Assembly: GCA_964247055.1 (NCBI GenBank)
Contig: OZ176051.1
Span: 3,844,001 to 3,908,000, forward strand
DNA length: 64,000 bases
Reading direction: 5' to 3'
Source: Paragordius varius
Lineage: Eukaryota; Nematomorpha
The notes beneath the pieces are model-generated. The model ran no database searches. It was not told the origin of the DNA and saw only the letters and a list, made by a program, of their open reading frames with translations. The position numbers were made by a program, and so were the translations under genes. Positions 36,696 to 50,800 of the stretch are shown piece by piece. The stretch's first letter is position 1. Every line of letters begins with the position of its first letter.

Positions 36696-37491
36696 ACAAG
36701 GAAGAGAAATACATATGATGGAATATGAACCTTACAAATTTGTGCAATTATTACAATACTTAATTTTCACAAAAAAATTATCGATGATAATTAACAATGC
36801 AATTTTTAAATGTTTTATCCAAAATAATTTTTATGTAGAATTATGATATTTTTACCATCATTTTTAAAATCGTGATCAATTCTTCACACTCTTGAATCTT
36901 TTATCAGAAGATATATAAACCAAATACCTCAACATCCTTTATAAAAATTATACCCTATTTGAATTTAATATTATTTCTAGACCATTGTAGTTTATAAAAA
37001 CTTATATCGAATGGACGCTATTAATAAATAAAGAACGCTGGCATATTATGAACAATAGTAAATTTCCAATATGTTATAAAATTAAACCATAAAACCTAGA
37101 TAAAAAAGGTAAAATGTTTTGGCATAACTGCTGAAAAACTGTAAAATCAGCGTAGTGGGTTTATATTTAAGGCCCGTAGATCAGATTTATGAAACGTTTG
37201 CTGTATATTAATATGTGTTGTTTTAAACATGGTATCTTGATGAACCATATTGCATATTCCATAAAGTTTTTATTCTTTGGTTTACTATACTTTGTAAATT
37301 ATATTTGTCAACAATTAACTAAGTATCATTGCTACATCACATGATAAATGTTCGAAGACTTGATTTTATGTACTTATCTTTTTTTTTCAACTTTCATATA
37401 TATAGAAAATAATTTTGTTCTTTGCTAATCAATCATAGCGAGAGGGATAGTTTTTATTAATTCTTTCGATTCTTTCCCTCTCTGATTTATT
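36696..37491. other. Intergenic, nothing recognised
   Basis: AT-rich spacer between the tandem DYRK and RING genes; presumed 3' UTR and promoter. No motif or repeat identified. Confidence 0.5.
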
Positions 37492-39252
37492 ATGGATTGT
37501 CCCATTTGCCTTGGCAAAAGTACGCAGTTAATTTTTGGAGCTTGTCAACATTACATTTGTGTTACGTGTGCCTACAATAAAACTAACATTTTGCGGAGTA
37601 TGTTTGAAACTTGCCCCATTTGTAAGAGGGAAAATGTATATCCGAAAAATAAGTATTAATTTATATTTTGCATGTGAATCGATAATTGTTTTAGCCGTAA
37701 TCATTTTTGTAATAATATATGTTTATTAACAGACGATAAAAAGTTTCTACTTTAACCGTATATAGCTTTTAAATAAATGTTATCAACGAATCTTTGACCA
37801 GAAAAAAACGTTCTTTTAAGTCAATCGATACCCTTGGGCTGAATATATAACTATACAGTACAAAATTAACCCCTTTTAAAAAATTCAAAAACAGTGATAT
37901 CGGATTGACATTTTTAAAAAAGCTATAATATTGATAGGCGCTTTAACCAAACAGTTTTTACGCTGTTAAATTGATAATTCTGGTCCATATTTTTAATTGC
38001 ATTATGCTGTTTTTGACAAACTTTTAATCAATTTTCTTTTATGTATACTTTAAAGGCTTTCATTTTTACCGTAAAAAAATTTGACATAGGTATAATTAAG
38101 ACCTATTAAATAAATAGTTGAATTTTTTGCATATTCTTAAAGGTACGCTTTTTTAGCCTACTTAATGAAAATTAGCATTTCTTTTTCAAATATGTTTGTT
38201 AACATGCATAATTGAAATTTAGAAGGATGCCCATAAAGATTTTTTTGATAAAACTACAATTATACACATTTTTAATGCTGACTTTACGAAATATATATTA
38301 GGCTATTTATAAATCGGTGTGCAGATTATAATAGAGTTTTTCTTAACATGCGTTTGATTTGGACCCACCCCTGAAAATAAGGTTAATCATATAATTTGAC
38401 CTGCAATAGTGGCTATAAAAAGCAATTTTAAAGATTAAAAGCATTATACCAGTTGAATTACTATATATCGCCTATATAGACCAAGTTGAAATTTTAATTT
38501 TGATAGACAATTTATTGCACCAATTTGTGGAAATTATGCATGAATTTTTAGTAACATTTTTTAAAACCTTAAGGGGATTAAAATTTTAAATAAAAGTCAA
38601 TTTAAAAATCCCTAGTTTATTTCATGATTCAGTAACAGCCACGCCTGATAGATAACAGCTCTTAACTGATTTAATTTTTGAAAAAATGCGCAAATTAAAA
38701 AGAAAAATTTACTATAAATGCATATTTGCTTACCTTCCATATACACCATTTACAATTCAAATTCGCCCTTAAACAATTCAAATTCACCCTCAAACAATTC
38801 AAATTCACCCTCAAATAAAATATATGTTTTTTAAGATTATAAATTACCTATATTTTCATATATTTTTAAAAATAAAACTTTGTAAATTAAAATAACTGAA
38901 AAAATAATAAACCATGCCATAAAGATGTATTTCATATTAATAATGTGTTCAAGGGTGAATTTGAACTGTAAATGGTATATTAATCATTATATATTAATAT
39001 TTTTGCAAACTTTTCTTTACGATATTATACATTTCGACTAAAATTGGTCTAATTTTTTGAGTATATTATAATAACAGACCCTGTGTCAATCGAGATTTGA
39101 AGGAAACGTTAGAAGAAACCTTAAACTCTGCACATGTTACAAACGAATATGGGTTGGAAATTCCATTCATAGATATAACACAAAAGCCAAAAACACGGCA
39201 AAAGAAAAAAAGTTATCAAAAATTAAAAAGAAAACGTCGAAAAACAAAATAG
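37492..39252 (+). CDS. Small RING-finger protein with basic tail
   Basis: Two exons, 37492-37652 and 39078-39252, joined in phase 2, give 111 residues. The RING is complete at the very N terminus: MDCPICLGKSTQLIFGACQH then YICVTC and CPICKREN, with C3HC4 spacing. It probably acts as an E3 ubiquitin-ligase module. The second exon encodes an acidic stretch (RDLKETLEETL) and ends in a Lys/Arg-rich tail (KPKTRQKKKSYQKLKRKRR), a possible nuclear localisation signal. The subfamily is not recognised. The 1,425-bp intron contains MITE copy F. The junction was chosen because it preserves the RING and opens the conserved-looking frame; the exon 2 reading frame depends on it. Confidence 0.65.
38742..38977. 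mobile_element. Foldback MITE, copy F (RING gene intron)
   Basis: Same termini, but the right arm is shortened to a single subterminal unit after the TTCATATTAATAATG core block, giving about 236 bp. About 100 bp separate it from the splice acceptor at 39077. Confidence 0.82.
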
Positions 39253-40280
39253 CAAGCATATCATTATTTAAAAATTTGTGCATTTTATACGGTGAAAATA
39301 CTAGTAATCCTATTATAACATGTAATTGAAATAAATATACTAACCTTTTATAGTTTCTAATTTTTTGGTTAAAAATAAGATTTGCATATCTCTTCGATCG
39401 CCATTAAATTGGTAAATATTAATGCAACATTACTTTTTTTGATTTTAAATAGGAATTATTATTAAAACATTTTTTTCTCAGGGAGTTTTAACCTTTAATA
39501 AAGTTTGCAAATGGCCCGAGTAACGCATTAGCAAAGGTATCTTTCTAGGCTTTTAGGGAACATCATAAAATTTTTAGTAGATATCTCACAATGCCCCTAA
39601 AATGTTTCAACTAGCTTGATAACATTGTTTTTTATTTATAAAGTACAGTTTTAGAGATTTACAAAAGTATTTTAATATAATTTTTAAAACCATACTTAAC
39701 ATAAAATTAATGATCACAAAACAATGTTTATTTCTTCAACAATTATAGTTTTAGTATAAATTTAATATATGCTGTATATATCCAAAACAAAAACTTCAAA
39801 TAAATATATATTTATTCATTATATAAAGTAGCAAAAAAATTATTACATTGTAACCTAGTGAAAATACCATTATCATATGGAAACAATATATCATGGGTAT
39901 GATTAAGAAATAGATATGGTGAACCCTTTATAAAATTTAAGCAACATTTGATTTAATATATATACCTAAAATGACATTAAATGCGGTTTTGGAGGACATT
40001 ACGATAATATAAATTAAACTACACTATTAATTAACACTGTTTATACAAGATATATAATACTATAAATAAACTATACATTATAAAAGTAATATATTATATC
40101 TACCAAGTTATATAGCCTAAAAAGCGCCCATTTAAAAAATTGTTTCAAGGAATAAAATTATAACTATATGCATATAATTGAAGCATTATATTCCCAATTA
40201 GAGTGTGTTAGTTGGATGTATATTGCACTAAATCCCATAATTATTTTTGTCGCCATAAAAAATCTGTAAGGAGAAAATGT
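39253..40280. other. Convergent intergenic region, RING/X11
   Basis: AT-rich. Short coding-like islands occur at about 39,380-39,560 on either strand, bounded by possible splice sites, but I could not assemble them into a protein or family. Confidence 0.4.
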
Positions 40281-41997
40281 TCAAATAAAATTTGGACTTT
40301 CTTGACCAGTTAAAAGTCGATAAATAGAGGTCGGCATTGTTTTCATATGAATCTAGCCATATATTATTTTGGAAATATAAAAGAAAGATTTGAAATATTC
40401 ATTTTTTTAAATATATAAAAAACCCGCTTAAAAAAATGTTTAAACCTTTAAGCAATGTATATAAATAAGGTATTAACTTCTCCAATGGTAGTTGATAGTA
40501 TTTTAACAATTTTTTCATGTGGTATGGCTACCATACTTTCCCCATTTATTTCAATAATGCGATGTCCAACTCTAATACCACCACGTTCTGCAATACCCCC
40601 ACGCAATAAACTACAAATCTAAGAGTGTATGAAAATATGGCATTATTGTATAAATAATGCTTTATATCCGAATGACTGTATAAGCGAAATAACATGTAAA
40701 ATAACGGATATATAACATTCGGTAAACATTTTAAAAATAATTGAGCAAAATAATGCAAAAAAATTTATGTGTTACATAAAAATGAGATTTATATTTTGAC
40801 ATGCGCTTATTTCAATTATCAAATTATAATAAAAATAAAAAATTTTGCACAAATATATATATGTAGATCAAATAAAAAAGGCTATAATAAATATTTTCGC
40901 AAATTTATTTGAATACATAAGTGTTAATATACCGTTCCATTCTGAACACTGAATCCCAATTGATATTTGGGATCTGGTCTTTTGATTCGTACTTCAACAA
41001 CAGGTGAACAGCTGATCACTTTAAGCCGAATAATGTTTTCTTTATGAAAAGACTAACATGTATCAGAATAAAATATAATGTATTAAAAAATTTTTTTTTT
41101 GAAACACCCAAAAATAAAAATATTTATTTATTTTAGAGCAGGGGTGGCCAACACGCGGTCCTCCGAGACTTTGTATGCAGACCGCGAAAAATTTTAAATC
41201 CATAATTTGCAAAAAAACAGGTTCACAAAATCTTGGTAAAATTGATATTCCTTCAAGAACAAGAAAAAGTTTTCTTTTTGAGGTCTTATGTTTGAAATTT
41301 AATTAATTATTTATGAATACCCATGTCCATTTCGAATGCGGCCCGTCGTAATTTTTTAGCTAAAAATACCGCCAGCAAAGGCATATGTATTGACACCCCC
41401 TGATAAAGAGCATATTATATGTTTTGAATGGGTCATGAAAAAATGTATTTAAACTGTTGTGGCATATTTGGAAATGTTGGCCCAATATTTACACAAAGCC
41501 AATGATAAATGATATTTTCATACATATAAAAAATCTTATAAACTCAAAAAATTTTATTAATGAGAAAAAATCTAAAGGGAAAGAAAATAGTTACAACAAA
41601 CCTTAATTTTTTGAACGCAAGATTCTAGGGAAAGGCCAACCAAACTGGATCCATTTATAGCGATAATTCGATCGCCAACATTAAGGTGTTTTCCACGTGT
41701 GGCCGGGCTGCCAGGACACAGTTTAGCAATTACAACGGTGGGGAGCATAGAACCCCAACCCGATTCAACTATGACAAGGCCCAAGGGTTCATTTTTTTCT
41801 TTAGGGATAACAATCTATAACAAATTTGGATTATTGATATTGGATTGAAATGATTGATATATTTAAAAAATATACAAAATTTAGTTTGCGAAATTAGGGG
41901 AAAATTAACTTACAAAACATAAGATCTAATTTATAAAATTTAATTTGAATTAACCTTAAGGTGTTTTTTTAAAAGCGCATTCGGATTATTTTAACTA

Positions 41998-42038
<41 letters not shown>

Positions 42039-45031
42039 TAGGGGCAAACTAATCATCCAGCTAGGACAAAAATTTAAAAGGTCATTATGATAAAATTTCA
42101 TAATATGGATTAAATGAACACCAATATATAAATATAGACAACTTTAATCATAATCATTCAAATATTTGATAAAAAATTAGAGCAAAAATACTAAAACAAT
42201 GAACAAAAACTCCAAATAATACCTCCTTTTGTGCCTGTGTATCACTGAAAACATCCAATTCTTCGGTAGCAAACACCTCTTGTGAATCCAAAACATCCTG
42301 ATAATCGATTAAACCACCCAAGACATGTGCATTCGTAGCGTTTGAGGCATTGGGAATAAGTCCATTTGAACTGTAATCCAGCTTGGCGAGTTGGGCGGCC
42401 GCGGGCCCCTTGAGTAATCCATGCGTCTTCAGGAACTGTAGGTAAGCGATTTGAAAAGCTTGTCCAATCGATTGGGCAATGAGATGAGCCTATTTATTAT
42501 TATTATACATATTATATTTTATAGGCGGAATAACGGAAAAATGTAGCGTCAATTCAATTATAAATTCAAATCGGGTTTTGTTTTGTTCGTGCCAAAAAGC
42601 ACATCAATAAAACAAGACACATGTATGTGAATTAATTAATTGTGTTCCACAATGGTTGTTTATTATTCTTTCTGTTTGAAATATATTTTACATATTCAAT
42701 TTTTCATGATATTATTCCAGAGAGAATTTAATAAAATAAAGCGTTATATTTTTTATCAACCTAATCCATTGATTGTCCCAATATTCTTATAAATATATAA
42801 AAATATAAATGTTAAAACAACCCATTACAGATCTAACACACTAACAAACTAGTAGATTACTAAAAAAGATAAATCTATCGCTCTTAAAATAAATTCTTTT
42901 AAAAGTACAGCATTTTTGTCAGGCCTGTTTATTTTATTTAAGTGTAAAACTCTTCCTTTAGTTTAATACTATACCTCTTCCGATTCAAAAACATGACAAA
43001 TCATTTTATCATCCGCAGTGGCCGTTGGTGTAGATGGTACAGAATTTACCTTATCCGACTTCGTTAGAGTATTAGGAGTTGGTAAGTCTCCATCTATTAC
43101 ATTCATTTCACTATTATGCATGCCATTTTGCATGAGTTTATCAATTTTTTCCTCATTAGGTGAATTTTCTGTATTAATATGTGGTGATTTGGTTTCCCTT
43201 TTAATAGTGGTTGTTTTATCGTGTCCATCATTTGTCAACAAACTGTTTGAGGAGGTTGGTATTAATATCATATCTTTTTTAACCATAACCACAACAATAT
43301 TCCCAATATCAGCGATGTAGGAAATGGATTTAAGTGCATGATCCATCATAATTTCCTAAAAAATTAGTTGATTAACAAATGCGACATATATCAAATTTTA
43401 TGTTTAAAACATAAAAAAAAACATTTAAAGGACAAAAACAACATTAGTTTTTACGAAACATGCGATAAACCTTGGATTAATATGAAATACATATTTTATA
43501 AACATTTGAAACAGACACCAATCATGCAAAATTTACCTCATATTTAATCACTTGAATTTGTTCACTCTATGCATAAAACATGATTGTAAAAAAATATTAT
43601 TAATGGGTTTTTGTGACTTGCTTATCAAAATTTAATTTTTATTTTCTCCTAAATGGCATCAATAAAGGTGTTGTTTATACAATTTATTAAAATACAATTA
43701 TAAACTAGCTACCTATCAATAACAAAATTAGTTGAAAATCTAACAATAAATAATTAAAACATTGGTATTTAATATTTGAAAAAATACTGTAAATTCGTTT
43801 TGAGATAGCGAAATTAATTTAAGCACAAAACAAAAGGTATACTTGTAAATTTGTGTTCAATATCATAATCTTTTCAGTTGAGATAAATAAATCGACTTCG
43901 GTTCTCGGTTGATTTTCTCCGTCAAATGCCTATAAACAAAATTTACAGTGTAATTTTATTAAAAGCAGCTCCGTTAATTTTTGTTATATTTACCATTATT
44001 TCATGGGTTTTTAATAGTTAATACCTAACGTAATTAATTGCGTAAGTTACTTTTTAAGTAAATATGCAATTAAAAATAATTATAAATTTTAAAAATAATG
44101 TTTCAACAAACTTAACAAAAATCTTGAGAATTACCTTAACTTGGTTTACAGCCTCGCGGGCCTGTAGTGTTCGAGAATGACGTTTTTTCGACCATTGTGA
44201 CAGGTATATATGAGTAGATCCTAAGTAAGATGCTCTGAATAAAACACCTTCAATCAAAACGGCATTTTGTTGGTTATCATTTCCATTCATATTGCTTTCA
44301 TCTAACGTATATGAAGTAATTTAATAACTTTTTAGACGGCTTCATTTTTTTAAATATATATTATAGAACAATAAAATGAATTTAAACCAAAAAATGGAAA
44401 TATTGTAAATAATTAAATATGTTTACTAATAAAAAACTATGTTACCAGTTTTTGATTTTGACGTTTTTGATCCGTCACCTTCATATAATTCCTGAAATGA
44501 TAAATTATTGTATTATTTCATATCAATGTAAAAAAACAAATCAATAATACCGTACAACATAAAAATATTTATCATTCAAGATATTACCCCTAAAATATTT
44601 GGGGGTGATTCTTGTGGGCCCAACACCTCATCATACACCACATTTTTATCGTTTAAGTTTTTTACATCAAGATCTGAATTTAAAATTTGAGATTTTTCCT
44701 GTTTTTTATTTTCTAAATTCTGTACAAGATCTGGCGTTTCAAACCCCAAAAGAAGTCTTGAGGACTCATCGCAAAATGCTTCTTCGTTTTCTTGAAATTT
44801 TGTAGTGGCTGAATTTTTACCAACATGATTATCGTTATAATTCAAAGTATTTTCTGCATTTGTCAGATCTCCATTTTGTTTGAAAATTGGTGCTAAAAAA
44901 GTATAGATATGACAATAGGATTGTTGATAAAATTAATTTAATTAAACTAATATCTTGCTCTTACAACACTAAGTTAAACAATATTTTTTGCTCTAAAGAA
45001 TATTAGACGACTAAACTTAGCAAAAACAAGC

Positions 45032-45088
<57 letters not shown>

Positions 45089-47214
45089 TTAATACCATAG
45101 GACTTTTTAGCTTTTGGTCTGTACTTAGGAAATAGCTTATCGATTTCTGCCTGTTCCGTACTACTTAATTGATTAAAAGATACGGCTAGCTTGCTGTTTG
45201 TATCGCCGGCAATCCAATTAACATTATCACCATTTCTTTCATAAAATCTATGCCAGTAACATTATATATAGATATTAATTATGTCTTGAAAGCACCTTAT
45301 TTACACAAATGGTAAAATTTTGTTGTGCAACCGTCGCGAAAAAACGATGGCCATAAAATTATATATTAATTATTAACAAAGAAAAGTGCATCAACACATT
45401 AATGTAAATATTATTTGAATAATTTTTGGAAAAAGAAAAATTTACAAAAAGATTAATTATTCAGCCTACAAATTTTCAAGATATATAAAACATGTAAAAT
45501 AATGTCAAGATCCGTGTTTTTAATGCCTTCCATCCTCTGCACATCCATTTCATTTAATAAAAGCATTTAAAACAGTGACCACAACATTATTTAACATATG
45601 GCAATACTTATCGTCTGCTTCATTGGTAGTTTTATTGATAGTCATGTGACAGGTTATGGTATCATTATTCTGACCATTTTCGTGAGCGGTGTTTTGAAGA
45701 GTTGATTGATCAAAATCGATATTATTTAACAATATCATATCCGCATCCATGTTATTATTTGAATCAATCACCTTAGTTGAACTTATATTTATGAGTGAAC
45801 ATTCCTTATTGAAACCGTTAATTGTGGTGACATTTTCTGGTATAATCATTAAATTATTTTTACTACCGTTATTATCATTGTGACCATTATATAAAAGAGA
45901 TTCGGCATCATTCTTTTCTTGTGAACTACAAACAATCGTAGTGTTTGGAGGAATAGTAAAATTTGTATTCGGAATGTTTGATTGGGGTAAATGCACTGAA
46001 TATTGAGCAAAATTGGTGTCATATGGTGTTTGTGATAATCCGAAGCTATCAGCTCGAAACCCTTTGATTATGAGATTCATATCATTGTTATCCTTATTGT
46101 GCAAAGAAGCGTTTGCATCTATCTGGCCAAATTGTGAATGTCCCATAAAAGGTAGCGCTTGCGGAACTTGGTATAAAGATGCAAATTGATCCTTAAAAAA
46201 TTCGGCATCAAACACGGAGTTACCATTTGATTCTGTTGAATAGGATGGATACGAGGTTCCAAAACCATTTATACCGGTTACGATATTGGGGACAAAACCG
46301 TTTTGGTTATTAATATTGTTAGCGTAGAAAGGGGTGGCTATTGTGTTAATCGCGGGATTAAAGTAGGGAAACGCATTATAATTCACGATCCCTGATGATT
46401 CATTGGGTGTTGCGATGTTGTAATAATTGTAGGGTATGGTTAAATTAGAGTCTCGGAAGATATAACCATTCTCACAATTAGGGAGAATATTAGTTGTCTG
46501 ATTAGGGATGTGGGGTATTATAGGTAATACCGGCAATAAACGTCTTTTAACACAAAAACTACCGTTCTGAGTGACAATATTAGTAGTGTTTTGCGTTGAC
46601 TCGTGGCCATTGGGAGGAGTGGTTGGATAATTATTATTGACTATGGGATAATTTAAGATATTATGATGATGACCAGCACTAAAATTATGACTATCAATAA
46701 TGTGAGATGAATTATTATTATTATTGGTATAAAAACTGCTATAGTACCCCATATCTGTATTGGTAGAATGGCTCATTTGATTATTTATTTCATAATCATC
46801 CGGTTCATCATTACCACATGTAACGGATGTATCTATTTCCGGAAAATAATATTCAATCCCTGTCCCGACTGTCCCTTCATCGCATTCCTTTTCCCCATCG
46901 ATTTGTAATTTTCCGTGGTTTTCTAGAGTTTCATGATTAGATAATTTTGTTGGACATACGGTTTTTCCATTCTTAGCCGCTGTTTTGTTCGACGCTTTCA
47001 GCGTACTTTTACCATTTTTAATGGTACAATGCGAATTGTCATAACAGTTGCCATTATTATCATTGGGTATCTCATCAAATTGTTCAAGGGGAAAAAATTT
47101 AGGGGCAGGTGAGGAGGGAGACTTTATGGCATAATTTGCGACAATTTGTTCATTTTTCATACAATCATTGTCATTCTTATCGATAGAGTCAGGGAATGCG
47201 GTTGGAGGTGCCAT
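40281..47214 (-). CDS. APBA1: X11/Mint (APBA) adaptor, PTB-PDZ-PDZ
   Basis: Neuronal and secretory adaptor whose PTB domain binds NPxY motifs and whose tandem PDZ domains bind C termini. Exon 1 (47214 to about 45580) is a long Asn/Ser/Thr-rich disordered region. Exons to about 44450 continue this linker. The PTB starts at 44290 ([20 protein letters not shown]) and continues with [18 protein letters not shown] (about 43900), [15 protein letters not shown] and MICHVFESE (about 43000). A helix follows, [20 protein letters not shown] (about 42450). PDZ1 has [20 protein letters not shown] (about 41750); PDZ2 has [31 protein letters not shown], then a last exon (40281-40352) [20 protein letters not shown]. 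Vertebrate proteins end the same way. The Asn-rich N terminus shows no clear Munc18- or CASK-binding segment. Confidence 0.93.
41139..41402. mobile_element. Non-autonomous hAT-like element (X11 intron)
   Basis: 264 bp beginning CAGGGGTGGCCAACACGCGG and ending with the complement of CAGGGGGTGTCAATACATAT. The CAGGGGTGGCCAA terminus is a widespread hAT signature, and internal GCGGTCC and GCGGCCCG motifs match that MITE type. Flanking octamers TTTTAGAG and ATAAAGAG match at 5 of 8 positions, suggesting a decayed 8-bp target duplication. No coding capacity. It lies in the intron between the PDZ1 exon and the next exon. Confidence 0.75.
45037..45083. repeat. (TA)n microsatellite in X11 intron
   Basis: About 47 bp of pure TA repeat between two linker-region exons of the X11 gene. 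Likely length-polymorphic and prone to assembly error. Confidence 0.9.
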
Positions 47215-47877
47215 AAATTGTGAAATGGTAATTTTATCAAAATTTAAATTTTAATGTAACACAAAAATGAAACATCAATATGATGTAAAATAAATTATAT
47301 TTCCAAACTTTCATGAAAAAATCGAAGAAGTGAGAGACAAATTTGTCTTATGACTGGAGTAAATGAGGATAAAGTTTTCATCAATAAATGCAAAAAATAT
47401 AAATATTTTTGTAGGCCACACCAAAATAGCACCACGATATAAAGTACATTTTTTCTGTCCACATCTTCACTATTGCATGTATGTTGTAAAAAATATATGA
47501 GATAATTTAATATATGGTAAAACTGGGGACAATACAAAAAATAATCGATATTATCGTATAAATATAGGTTTATTAACAATTTGATATATATATATATATA
47601 TATATATATAACGTAACAAATCAATTAATATTAAAACCGATGATCCTTAACGCCCATAACTATTATTGATTGCGAAACTAATATTTAACTGTTAAACGTG
47701 TTGGAGATATAAAAGATATGACAAAAGTCTAAATATAAATAACCGCATTAATTAATATTGGAAAAGAAATAAAATTTTACAAAAATTAACAATAAAAAAT
47801 CAACTGATGATTTTACCTTATGTGAACCGAATTGATCAATGTAAACATTTGAAATAATTCTTTCACGCTTAAAAATA
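47215..47877. promoter_or_regulatory. Divergent intergenic region, X11/PHF20-like
   Basis: 663 bp between divergent start codons, AT-rich, with a (TA)n run at about 47585-47610. It presumably holds both promoters; no specific element recognised. Confidence 0.4.
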
Positions 47878-50800
47878 ATGGAAGATAATTTTGGTCCAGA
47901 TAGTGAATTCATTCAAAAGGATTTTTATGTTGAAGTTAAGGATAATGATCATTGGTAATTTATATAATATATATTTGAGGTACCTTGCTAAAATTTTGGA
48001 TTTAAAAATTGATGAACGGAAAATACTAATTCATTTTCAAGGATGGAATAAAAAATATGATCAATGGGTTACCTATGAAAAAGATAAATTTCGTAATGCA
48101 AATTTTGAACATAAAAATCAAGTAATTAAATCTTAATATGTGCAGAAATTTTCCGTGAATGATATAGTTTTAGCAAAAAACCCAATGTATGGCTATATCC
48201 CAGCCAAAATCGTTGAGATTTTGTCCGATAATGGATCTTATGTTTTATCCTTTATCGACAAAACTACAAAAACTGATAAATTAACATCCATACGAAAAAT
48301 CACCCATAAAAAATTTAACTTAAAAGTAAAATACGTTAATCAATTTTTAGGACTATCTCGTTGATATTAAAGTTGAAGCACCTACTTTGCCCGATAAGAC
48401 ACCAATAAGTCTTGTGAACGCCATAGAATCTTATCAAAAAGATGATAATTTTGCAACATTGTATCCAAACACTGATTTTGTCTTTTTAGTACAACTTAAA
48501 AATATATTGAACCAAACCACAGTAAACGGTCGCCATGACAACGTAGTTTCCAATTTAAAAAGGCCTAATACTCCACTGGAATCTAATTCCCACACTATAC
48601 CTTATTCGAAAAAAGCAAGATCCGACAATGATTCTCCGAATTCTGGTTTGTTGGTTTATAATTTCATAACTAAAAAATTAACATAAAATATTTTTTGTGG
48701 TTTAATTAATATACAGAACGAAGTTTTTCCTCCCAATCATCGCAGCTATCCACAATTCTTAAGCAATCAACCAACTCTAATAAGGCACCAAATCAAACTA
48801 ATCCAGAAGGTAGTGTATACTAAATAACATGCTTTTAATTTAAGAATCGTTAAAATAAAGACTTTAAATATGGTATACAAATTTAATTGAGCTCCGATAG
48901 TTTGCATATCTTGTTTAGAATAAATTAAAATACATGTTAATAAAATATATTCTTTTTAACTTTAAATTTTTTAAAACGAATTTGGGTTAAAGTTTAAATT
49001 GTGATTATTCGAGATTCAGCGGCTATCTTTGTTGCATATTAACTTCCTAAATCATAAAAATACTGCGAAAAAAATGGTTTGCCAATTATGAATTTTATTA
49101 ATTATTTATTCAATTTTTACCAAAAATTAACTCTCTAAATCATTTATTTAACCAGAATTTAGCAATCATTTCATCTTTTACCATTATTTTTAATTTTAGA
49201 CATGACTGAATCAGGAAACCAACTCAAAAAACGAGTTAAAAAAGCTTCTACTAGACAAGGTTTTATTTTGGACTTTTTAATCTTATTAAAATTTCATAAA
49301 CATTGTAATTTAGCAATTATGAATTCGTATTTTTGTATATGATTTGTATTAGATCCCATTTTGGCTGCCATAGAACGCATGAAAGAACGTAAAAGGCTTA
49401 AATTGGCCCAAAGCTCACAAAATCAGGAGGAATCGGACAAAACTGTTATATCGATAATTCAAAATAATCCTAATCGTTTATCACCCTTGAAAGAAAAAAA
49501 TGTTAATCAAAAGATTGATGTTGAAAACTCAGTCAAGATTGACACTATCTCAAATACGTTATCTTCTTACAATACTAAAAATGAAAAAAACTCCTCTTCT
49601 CATGAACTTATTGAGAAACAAAGTCTTATTAACAGTGGTGAAGAATCGAAATGTAAAACTACCAATGATGATGTTACTAATATAACAGCCACTTCTTTAG
49701 AAACCGAAAGTAGTCTTACCATTATAAATTTGGATGAAAAAGGTCAAAATGAAAATCACACTGACCGTTCTAATCAAGAAAACCAAATGAATGACACTTG
49801 TGATAATACAACAAATATATCAATCGATATGGATAAAAGTCTACCTGATGATACCTCATACAAAACCCAAACAAATATTGTATTAGAAAATTTACAGGCT
49901 CAGACCCCTGAACCCGCTTCTCTTAATTTTCCCACGAAACGCATAACGAAAAAAGGGATTGCCATTTTAGACCCAAAAATTATGTCAAATACTGAACATA
50001 AGGACAGTGATATTCTGACCAATTATAGCGAAAATATTAGTGATAATAGCTATAATATTGATCTCAATTTTTCACCTAAAACACACAAAGGTGGTGGCAT
50101 TAAAATTTTACATCCAAAAATTTCAAGCGATTCTGCTAGCACAGGTAAAGTTGTTGAATCACAAAAGAAACCAATTACGGTACACCATGAACCAAAAAGT
50201 GTGAATGCCGCAAAACATAATCGTCCCAAAATTATGTTTAATAAACAAGCGTTTTTCCTAAAATCATCGTCGGCACATAGGGGAAAACGTCGAATATCCT
50301 CATCTGGTGATGAGCAAATCTCAAATAAAGAAAGTAATTTTTTTTGCAAAAATAATTTTAGTTTTGACTAACTTTGTTAGTATAAATTTTAATTTGTAAC
50401 AATAAAAAATTGCAGAAATGGAAATTTTAATATTTATTTATATCATTTTTAGAAGACCCTGTATCAGAAATCAAAACAACTGTGGATTTACCATCGCCAC
50501 AAGATTTACAAGAATCTCCAACGGTTTAATATAATTCTTAATATTTCATGCATTCCCAATGTCAGTAAAGTTTTAATGTCAATTTTACAATTTTTATAAA
50601 AATAATTTTACCCTTAGATTGCACCAGATTCTGTATTAGAGCAACCGAAACTTATTGAATCTTTAGCCGTTCATTTAGATATTCCTTCTACTGAAAATCA
50701 CTCACACAACATAATGAATGATTTTCATCAAAATTCAAATGTTTCACGCACAAATATTTTAAGTTCTCAAATTTCACCATTAAAAACAATTGATTTAGTT

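Noticed and set aside
39380-39560. Coding-like islands on both strands between the RING and X11 genes
   Set aside because: Frames and splice phases did not join into one protein; likely chance.
40448-40500. X11 ending by read-through after GEV in the PDZ2 exon (stop at 40448)
   Set aside because: A downstream exon at 40281-40352 restores the conserved C terminus IHMKTMP...RLLTGQE, so the read-through stop is intronic.
43018-43320. Hydrophobic plus-strand frame
   Set aside because: It is antisense to the X11 PTB exon, which has clear conserved motifs.
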